The notes beneath the pieces were generated by a model, which saw only the letters and a program-made list of their open reading frames with translations, was not told the origin of the DNA and made no database searches. A stretch of DNA of 64,000 nt, from assembly GCA_015178975.1 (NCBI GenBank), contig WHVD01000032.1:1-64000 (forward strand), written 5' to 3'. Shown in pieces: positions 56,018-64,000 of this stretch. Within the stretch, counting starts at the first letter, position 1; the number at the start of each line of letters is the position of its first letter. The position numbers and the translations under genes were made by a program. The stretch is from Hysterangium stoloniferum (taxonomy: Eukaryota > Basidiomycota > Agaricomycetes > Hysterangiales > Hysterangiaceae).

Positions 56018-56590
56018 TACAGCGGTTTCAATTACGTAAGGCGGGATCAGATTTGAGCGCGTAGTAGAATTCGCGCAGAAAAGAAAGTCTTATATCTTCA
56101 CAGTAAAGTCAGGTAAAATCACAAAACGTTGTATACTAATTTATAATATATATTTAATTGTATTGCGGCCATAAACTATTGGTATAATTGCACGGATTCA
56201 ATTTTCGGCTTTTAGATGGAAAGTACCATAACCATGTTATAATGCGGTTCAGAATAGGCCGTAAAAACATGAAAGTACAGGCTATTTCTTAGATACACTA
56301 AATAAAATAATTTTTAAATTAGTTACCTGAGAAAATGGCCCCTGTATATAGTGGGATGTTAATTATTATACCAGAAAACATGCACAGTACTAAACCATCA
56401 ATTCTAGGCCCATTTTCAAGAACTAAAATTCACATAATATATTTTAAGTAACTATAATATATGGGGGTAGTAGTTTATAAGTGGTAAGCATTGCACTTAG
56501 CAGCCAGCAATGTGCAGAAACTAACTCAGTGACATGTCACAGTGTGATACCACTGTAGTTAGTGTGTTTGAACTTCGCTGTAGCCTTGTA

Positions 56591-59434
56591 ATGCCCAGAG
56601 GCCGACCACGATCAAAGTCCAAGGATCCTGATACAGGTGGGACTAACACTACTCAAACAGTAGCACAAAGCGATGGTGTGGATACCAACAACATTTTGGA
56701 AGGATGTGTTAAGTTCCCGAACAAAACTCCACGGATAGGCCCGCGGAGGTTTCCGGTAACTATTCTGAACACACACTTGCTTCCAGGAAATAGTCCCACG
56801 GAGTCCCCGGGCAATAGGTCCCAGGAACGTTCCGGGGATTATTAGTACAAGGAACGGTGATATCAGAATAATTACCAGAAAGATATGGTGAATGACTGAG
56901 ATGGACTTGGCTTCAGCTTATAGGCTGCGCCCTCATACACTCATTCGGGTGTCCATATTTCGAGCTGACAGAATGCATACAGAAAGATATAGATTCCGGA
57001 GTTCCCGTGGGAGTTCCGGGAATTGAGTGTGCAGACAGACAAGAGGACTAGAGACTGTTCAAGGATCAAACTTGTTCGGGGGAAAACTAGTTCGAGATTG
57101 AAACTGGATTCTAAGTACATGAACATAGCAGACTTATATAGACTGTGAAATGTAATAATACCAAATCCAGTATTAATGAGAGGCAGAACTATTAAACATA
57201 AAACAAAACAGGTAAATACTAAACTGGGAATTAGGGACGGAATGGAACGGGAGCGGAGAACGAATCATGACAGATCATTTAACCATAACTGGAGCGGGGC
57301 TCAGTTAGAGGGGTTCCGGAAGTCCGGTCAGAGTCCGGTGACTTGGTGCACAGGATAGTGTCGGGTATAGACAGGCTTGATGTGCAGGAGGTCCGGTGGA
57401 GTCCGGTGGGTTTTCCAATGACTGGTGTGTGAGACGCAGAGACAGATAACAGGAGCGGGGTTCTATGCTCTGTTAGAGGGGTTCCAGGAGTCCGGTCGGA
57501 GTCCGGTGACTGGTACATAAGACACAGAGTGTTGGGTGTACATAGAGTGGAGTCCGGAGTCCGGAGGAGTCCGAGGACTGGTGTATGAGACATGGAGGGT
57601 TAGGTGCAGACAGGTGGGGTGCGTACAGAGAGTCAGGCATAAACAAGTTGACATGCAGGCTCCCATGGGAACTCCGGTTGTTACTATACAATATAGAGGG
57701 TCTGGAGCATGTAGGATGGGGTCCGGGGGCCCGGAGGCCGGCGGGTTTTCTGGTTCCTGACAGGACGGCGGCCCCAAGTTCTCTCCTTTCATGCTCGAGA
57801 GGCCGCAAAAAGTCAGCCAGCAGGGTACAAGAAGAAACAAACCACTGTCTCTGCCCTCTCATCAGTCCCTGAAGAGGATGAGCAATCAGCTGTAGAACAG
57901 AATGACTTCCCTTCAGATTTAGACTTTGAGGGGGCACACTTGTCTACTGGTGAAGCCAACTCTGATGATAGGGTAGCAGTCAATAATAACGGCAAAAGAT
58001 TGGGAGGTGGTCAGTCTCTGGCTGCAGCAAAAAGAGGTAAACATGTTCCTGAGCCACATGAGAGTAAGTCTTTATTTATTCTATTAATAGCAGGTGACAA
58101 AATATCATTATTGTTTGCAGTGATACAGCTAAATGTTCCGAGTTGGAGAAGTGGCGCAATATGCTATAGTTTACTAATCATACCTTCCAGAATCAAATTT
58201 GTGGATCTCATTTTTAAGATATTTGAGAAAGCAAAGGCTGCTGAGTGCAAGCCAGAGAAGTGACCAGATATATCTGTTGTTCTCTCCAGAAATAAGCAGA
58301 CACCATATGCATTAGAGAATGATGACGATTGGTTGTATATTACTGCGGAGTACTGGAAGGCAGTGGCCAAAAAAGGAGATGATGCCTTGGCAGAAATCAA
58401 ATTTCCAGATAAGGTACATACACTGATCACCTGCCTGCTTATGTACTTGTATTGCATACTAAAATACATTTAGTTTCTCCAACAATTTTCTGCACGGAAA
58501 GATATCCACAACAAAATGAAGAAGACAGCTAAATCCTCCAATAATTCTAAAAAGCTGTCCACTGATAATGACAACTGGTTTGGTGATTCAGACAGCGAGG
58601 ACTCTGAACAGGCACAGGATCAAGAAGGCACTACAGGTTCCAGGCCACATCCTGGGAAGTGTTATCAAGAAAATGAGAAAGGTCTTCTCACGGAACTGAA
58701 AAAATGTGGTTGTTGTGGAAAGGATTTTATGTGCAAAATCAACAAATATAGAGATCACACACACCTAAATTCAATGCATATTCGTTCCTGGGTTCTTGCA
58801 ATGGTAACACTTCCCTCCAATTTGTACCGAATTTTTTTTAACTAACAGGATTTTCAGATTGATTCCCCAGACACAGTCAATGTTCATATGCCACCAAGGA
58901 TCCCATTATTCAAAGACTATCATCATACTATATCTGATACACCTGAGGTAGTCCAATGTCAAGGTTCCCGCACTTTACAAGGAACAACAACTTCGCAAGC
59001 AGCACCTCAGGGCTTCCAAGGTGTTCCAAATGTCATTGTCAATATCCCACCCACGTTATACTCCAGGTCATCACCATGCTTCACATAGGAGCCACTCTCA
59101 TCACCAGAGTGTGTCTCGTCGTCCCAGTCCCTCACTTTCAGTATCTGATGCTAGCGGAACTGAACCTGGAAAAGTCACCCGTCCTATTATCACTGTAGAG
59201 GAATGGCTGCAAGAACTACACCAGGAGGGTGCTATTGATTTCGAGGGTTGGGGTACAATTATGGAAAAGTTCCGAGTAGAGGGTTGTCTTGATCTCAGTT
59301 GGGACAAATTAGCAAAATTTCGTAAGATGGAGATGAAGACAGGGTATCAGCTGACGATGAAGGAATGTTTTATTATTTATGAAGGCCTATGTAAAGCCTC
59401 AAAGGAGATGGGTTTCCGAGTTCACAATAACTAG
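56591..59434 (+). pseudogene. AT-hook accessory protein of the Tc1/mariner element
   Basis: ATG 56591 gives MPRGRPRSKSKDPDTGG, an AT-hook (RGRPR) for minor-groove binding. A solo LTR (56707-57762) interrupts after NILEG; the frame resumes GRRPQVLSFHAREAAKSQPA with acidic sequence to GKRLGGGQSLAAAKRG. Later blocks: FVDLIFKIFEKAKAAE, a TGA, SRNKQTPYALENDDDWLYIT, EYWKAVAKKGDDALAEIKF, intron (about 58414-58471), a serine/acidic part, KKCGCCGKDFMCKINKYRDH, intron (58804-58848), VPNVIVNIPPTLY and, after a frameshift near 59060, a histidine/serine-rich stretch and the helical end ITVEEWLQELHQEGAIDFEG, which looks SAM-like. Not a family I can name; perhaps a DNA-binding partner of the transposase. 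Confidence 0.65.
56707..57762 (-). mobile_element. Solo LTR (family 2-like), reverse orientation
   Basis: 1056 bp, TGTTAAGTTC to TTCCTGACA, flanked by GGATG (56702-56706) and GGACG (57763-57767), a 5-bp duplication with one transition. In reverse it carries the family 2 landmarks (TTAAATGATCTGTCATGATT, GCCTATAAGCTGAAGCCAAG). Internal repeats of GAGTCCGGTGACTGGT type at 57320-57600 make it longer than other copies. Confidence 0.85.
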
Positions 59435-59540
59435 TTATTGCAACCACTTTCATTTTCCTTACTTCATAGATATCCATAGCTCTTTCAAACAATTCTTTTA
59501 AATTCAAAACATATGAAAGTAACAAGTAAATATATTGAAT

Positions 59541-61019
59541 TCACCAGTAACCTGAAGGACACATCCAACCTTGTGCCCTCTCTGCCATTATTGTTCCCAA
59601 TGCGGCATAAAGCTGGGCATGAATTGCCACTTGGTTGTCAGACTGCAAAACAGTATGAAATGTGTCACTGTGATGATGTAGACAAGACTTGACATATGCA
59701 AACGCCTCCTCAATTGGATTAAGGTCAGGTGAGTATGGTGGCAAATAGTGTAGAATCACACCACTAAGCAAACAATAAGTAAAAGGTAACATGACAGATA
59801 ATAAGATTGGCTCACTGTTCCTCATATAAATACCTAACTTCATCAACATGATGGATTGTGCAGTTATCCATCACCAAGACGCTGCATGGCTCTGGCCAAG
59901 GGTTCATGTGTTGAAGGAGAGATTGAATATAGGAGACAAAGGAAGCTCCATCATAAGCACCAGTCTTGATATCACAGTAAATGATTCCATCGCTGCATAG
60001 AGCTGGCAATAAGGAATACCTACTGTATACTCGCAAAAATTAGATATAGTTATATTAAATCAAAATGTCCAACATACCCTTTGCCCTGCTGAAACTTAGC
60101 TGATATAGATGCTCTCTGACCTTTTGGAGCCCACCCATATAGACGGTAAGTTGTACGAATATCAAGTAAGTCGTACAAATATCAAGTAAGTCGTACAAAT
60201 ATCAAGTAAGTCGTACAAATATCAAGTAAGTCGTACAAATATCAAGTAAGTCGTACAAATATCAAGTAAGTCGTACAAATATCAAGTAAGTCGTACAAAT
60301 ATCAAGTAAGTCGTACAAATATCAAGTAAGTCGTACAAATATCAAGTAAGTCGTACAAATATCAAGTAAGTCGTACAAATATCAAGTAAGTCGTACAAAT
60401 ATCAAGTAAGTCGTACAAATATCAAGTTGGCTCTCATCAATGAAAACCAGCCGCTCAGGTGATTCAGCTCCAATATTGAAGCGATAGCAGGAGTGTGCAT
60501 ATTCATTGCATTCAGCAGCAGTCCTAGATACCTTCAATAATGATAAGAAAGTACAAAAACTTCAAAGATATGACTCACCCTTTTGCAGCTCAGTCCCAGC
60601 TCTATCAACATGTTCCAAATGGTAGATAATCCAACAATGATTCCATGTTGTGCTTTGAGACTATCTTGGAGCTCATCCAGAAAGATATCTGGATTCCTCT
60701 CTGTGAGACTATAAAGGAACTGGCAAGATATTGGTGAGAAAACAAAAAGGCTCTTAAAACAAAACAAACTCACTTGAATTTCAGTGTCTGTCATTATCCT
60801 TTGCCTTCTAGTCTTTTTGACCTGACCAGGAGGCATTACCTCCCCAGTTTCTCGCCAAAGCTTCAGAGTACGTTCAATGACTCGTGGTGGAATATTGAGC
60901 TCATGGTGGATGAAGTCAGTTGTTCGACCTTGGATGATCTTCATGCATATAATGTGTTTTCGTAGGTCTTCTGTATATCTATGGCATTGTATCATATGAT
61001 CAGGGATGTTTGGAGGCAT
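59541..61019 (-). pseudogene. Tc1/mariner DD34E transposase with a repeat expansion
   Basis: Start ATG 61019 (MPPNIPDHMIQCHRYTEDLR), helix-turn-helix RTTDFIHHELNIPPRVIERT. Introns with GT-AG ends at 60720-60773, 60532-60578, 60020-60077 and 59764-59815. Catalytic D in LVFIDESQLDI, second D in VLVMDNCTIHHVDEV, E in PPYSPDLNPIEEAFAYVK; 34 residues lie between the second D and the E, the DD34E type of Tc1/IS630. The frame would be intact except for a 20-bp unit expanded to 14 copies at 60146-60425, right after FIDESQLDI, which adds 260 bp and shifts the frame. The end is QGWMCPSGYW at 59541. Confidence 0.9.
60146..60425. repeat. 20-bp minisatellite inside the transposase
   Basis: Fourteen copies of GTAAGTCGTACAAATATCAA (the first with two differences). 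One unit is the original coding sequence for LDIRTTY on the minus strand; thirteen are extra. Confidence 0.97.
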
Positions 61020-61462
61020 GTTAGTGAAGCAATGATGAAAGAAATGTTGGCATGACAGAGAACAAACGCGAAACTATTGTGTGACATTGTGTGACATTGT
61101 GTGATGTGACATTTGGTTAGATTCCGAATCTCGCTGGATGCTGACTGTAACATTTCCTGAACGTTTACCACCTATACCATACCACCCCCATATGATATAG
61201 TTAGTTGAAATATATTATGTGAATTTTAACCCTCGAAAATGGACCGGGAATTGATAATTTAGCACTGTGCATGTATTCTGGTACAATTATTATTATTCCA
61301 CCATATATAGTGGCTATTTCATCAGGTAACTGGCTTAGAGATTATTTTGTAGTTATATACTATGAATATTCTCTCTTTTCATTTTTCAACAGCCTATTCT
61401 GACCTAATTATAATATGGCTGCGGTATTTTCCATCTCAAAACCGAACATTGAATCCGTGGAA

Positions 61463-61874
61463 TGTTAGTAATCAAGTTTTCGCGTAAAATGTAACCGAAA
61501 TATGGATCCGATGACGAATATATGCGCATATATGCGCATATATTGAGGTGCCGCTAAGGGGAAAGTAGCCCCTAATCTCCTTAATGATGCAATGGACTAG
61601 AAACTTCGAGTATCTAAATTTCCCCTATTTAGTCCCCTAAAAACTCTCCTAAAACAATTAGAAAGTAGATAAAAAGTCGCGATATTTCGCCATATACCTC
61701 AGTGAAGTTTACTCACTCACTCACTGAGGTATATACACAATCATTTATTATTACTTATTAAATATCTTGTAGCTTCGCAAACAGGTACTATAATATATAG
61801 TGAAGTTTACTCACTCACTCACTGAGCTTCGCAAACAGACTCAATCCTTTCGAAATATTGTCTCCTAATTAACA
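61463..61874. mobile_element. Solo LTR (LTR family 6) in the right TIR
   Basis: 412 bp from TGTTAGTAAT to CTAATTAACA, flanked by the duplication TGGAA (61458-61462 and 61875-61879). Removing it restores the inverted repeat. It contains a stem around 61690-61735 (TATACCTCAGTGA and TCACTGAGGTATA) and CTCACTCACTCACTGAG twice. Confidence 0.85.
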
Positions 61875-62047
61875 TGGAATTATACCAATAGTTTATGGCC
61901 GCAATACAATTAAATATATTATAAATTAGTATACAACGTTTTGTGATTTTAGCTGACTTTACTGTGAAGATATAAGACTTTCTTTTCTGCGCGAATTCTA
62001 CTACACGCTCAAATCTGATCCCGCCTTACGTAATTGAAACCGCTGTA

Positions 62048-62960
62048 ACAAATATTTACGAACTGTGAACTCTGAGTGAGGAACCGGGCCCCCCAGACCA
62101 GCTTGTGGAACGTATACAATTCGACAACAGATTAGTCAGTGTTTTTTTAGCATTGGTTAATTTTATTCTGGCCAACCTAACTTCAGCGCTATGGCCCAAA
62201 TATTCCCTACAAGACAAATCTTATATTGAACTCCCTGCGCTCAAGCGAATCATTGTATAAATATTCCCTCAGATTGACGAATTTGAGATGAAGCGTCACG
62301 AACTATATAAGCTGTTGAAATAAGATCTTAAAGCTCGTGAATCTCAAGCAATAACGAATATAGTTTCCGTTTGACCCTCTGTGTCTCGTAGGAGGCAAAC
62401 GGATAGCGTAAGTACAAGAAATCTATACTAGTTATATACGCCTTGAGAACAATAGACGTATGGCAACAAAGGGTTTAGCCAAACTCAAAAGAACAATAGG
62501 GTGGCAAATTGCCGGTGTGGCACCTTATGCATGCTCGGACAGCCCTATATTCTAACATAAACTACCGGTGGCTAAAGAATGTTCTGTTCTACTTCCCTTT
62601 GGCGGGCCTCAAGGGTGTTTGTCATTTATCGAGCTTTCCATCGTATCCAAGGTTGACCTCGACTTTGACCTTTAAAGCCCCCATTACAACCAATATCTTG
62701 AGCCGGTTTTATTTGCTCCCCGGTCATCTCTGTGTCATCTCTGTTTTCTACAGCATCCAGTCCAACGATCGGCGGTACTTTCTAGGAGTCTTCGTGATTA
62801 GCTGTCATAGTCAAGCTCACAAGGAGATATCAGAATAAAACGCCAGGCTATTGGAGCATTATGGTCCCGGCGTTAAAAGGAATGACCTCGAATCTCAGGA
62901 CCTATCCTTGATTTTACTTGATAATTCTAGAAGCATGGATTTCGTCCTGAAAATACCGGC
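62048..62960 (+). pseudogene. Host gene of unknown function, 3' part
   Basis: Continues the frame interrupted at 56017: TNIYEL, EEPGPPDQLVERIQFDNRLV, SVFLALVNFILANLTSALWP, SYIELPALKRIIV, a TAA, IFPQIDEFEMKRHELYKLLK, a TAA, DLKARESQAITNIVSV and a TGA. Further exon-like pieces near 62590-62960 (FGGPQGCLSFIELSIVSKVD, SPHYNQYLEPVLFAP, HGFRPENTGRLYLDDDGVFP) may belong to it. The stops fit C-to-T changes in CAA or CGA. No family recognised. Confidence 0.5.
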
Positions 62961-64000
62961 CGTCTTTACCTCGATGATGACGGGGTGTTCCCAGTGTAAC
63001 CGTCCAACGTACCTAGTAAGCCTCCCCAGCACGTTCTTCATGACACCCTCTCCAATGTATTGGTGTGCTTGATTACTCAGCTATTACCCAGTACTTCTCG
63101 TATCACGGTGGGTGAAGCGTCAAATCGCATTCTAGAACATAATAATACGTCCTACTCTTTGTAAACACCACAGCAGATGGCATCCATTATAACGGCTGGT
63201 ATTTCCACAACTCTAGTCATCTCCCTGGCCAAAAGACCTATTTCGTATGCTATGCGATCATAGTTGTCTTGAAAATACCCTGTGTAGTAAAGATGCTGCT
63301 TGTTTTCTGGCTGGTGCCTTGGCATATATCGATGTCACTATATCGTGATGATCTGCCTCTCCCTCCTCGAAGCCATTGATAAGAATCTTGCCACTGTATC
63401 TGAAATTAAATTCATAGAAATATGTGGGATATATGAGGGATTTGAGTATTGTGCGAGATGATGAAGGAAATCGATAGGATTCACACCACCTTAGGCTCAA
63501 GGCCCCCCTGATACTTGAGGAGGACGAAGAAATTTCTTCATCCGAATATAATATTGCGTTCTATTTGGTTTAGGCTGATATGTAAAGAGACATATAAATG
63601 AATTTAGATATAAATGGACAGAATTGTTTGATCCTGTAACAACAAAACATTAACTCTATTATTTGATAAAATTATCTCATGAGGTAGTGTGTCAGAAATA
63701 TATGTTAAGATTATAGTGCGAGTGACTAAGATAAGTTAAATAGCTTCAGTTGTGCGTTGCAATCAACTGAAGCTGTAACTACGGTATCTGATGCTTTTAA
63801 GCAAAAACGGAAACATAAAATTTTCAAGGAAAAAACAAGTCCAAATAAATGACTAAGGCGCATGCAACGCGGACATCTACACCGGGTCAGGATGAAATTC
63901 TAAGAATATATTTAGCATCCTTCCCGTTTAGCTTCATCTTATGAACTATATGTGCCGTGAAAAGTCCTAAAAACACAAGTGACAAAACACACCTCCGCGA
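62961..64000. other. No recognisable gene
   Basis: The minus-strand open frame 63258-63500 (containing SGKILINGFEEGEADHHDIV) could be an exon but shows no domain I can name. The rest is AT-rich. Confidence 0.3.

Larger units (their letters stand above)
56020..62045. mobile_element. 6-kb Tc1/mariner element with two genes
   Basis: Long inverted ends of about 450 bp begin CAGCGGTTTCAATTACGTAA on both sides, flanked by TA (56018-56019 and 62046-62047). Inside are, on the plus strand, an AT-hook gene (56591-59434) and, on the minus strand, a DD34E transposase (59541-61019), arranged tail to tail. Two solo LTRs are nested (56707-57762 and 61463-61874); without them the element is about 4.5 kb. 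It splits a host gene. Confidence 0.9.

Noticed and set aside
60146-60425. CRISPR-like array of 20-bp repeats
   Set aside because: There are no spacers, the units are contiguous and they derive from transposase coding sequence in a eukaryotic genome.

Overview
The window reads as a transposon-packed, gene-poor stretch of a fungal nuclear genome, almost certainly a mushroom-forming basidiomycete (Agaricomycetes). Grounds: introns of about 50-80 bp with GT-AG ends, a FunK1 fungal-specific kinase, a DUF6699-like fragment, a Crypton-like tyrosine recombinase with a GCR1_C-like tail, chromodomain Gypsy elements, Tc1/mariner elements and a Helitron. I see no clearly intact host gene.

Layout. 1-2700: fragments of host genes (DUF6699, a PDR-type ABC transporter, a BEM46-like hydrolase) separated by two short duplicated repeats. 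2966-5236: a Crypton-like recombinase gene. 5700-7660: more fragments (endopolyphosphatase, an NRAMP metal transporter, a glutathione transferase, the last two fused head to tail). 9024-10299: an Old Yellow Enzyme pseudogene with its TATA box still visible. 10854-13135: a FunK1 kinase gene that is complete apart from one TAG. 13575-14219: a Tc1 fragment. 14504-22033: a young full-length chromodomain Gypsy element (A) with 586-bp LTRs, a 5-bp target duplication and an 11-nt match between LTR and primer site that suggests self-priming. 22081-27826: an older, 5'-truncated relative (B). 28059-38700: deeply nested LTRs and Tc1 elements, including one Tc1 that carries a 555-bp piece of a FunK1 gene inside its transposase. 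39052-40510: a gag-only Copia element. 41298-48144: a Helitron Rep-helicase gene broken by nested solo LTRs. 50990-51060: a tRNA-like sequence. 51986-54096: a second gag-only LTR element (TR-GAG type) split by a TIR element. 54962-62960: a decayed host gene of unknown function split by a 6-kb Tc1/mariner element (56020-62045) that carries two genes, an AT-hook protein and a DD34E transposase.

Two themes connect the regions. First, the elements can be ordered in time from their nesting and 5-bp or TA target duplications. Second, many stop codons sit where a C-to-T change (CGA, CAG or CAA to TGA, TAG or TAA) would explain them, and old elements are poor in CpG while young insertions inside them are CpG-rich, which fits cytosine-methylation or RIP-like decay. 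The most notable novelty is a spliced gene with a Zn2Cys6-like cysteine pattern encoded antisense between integrase and 3' LTR in both Gypsy A and Gypsy B, with the same two intron positions.
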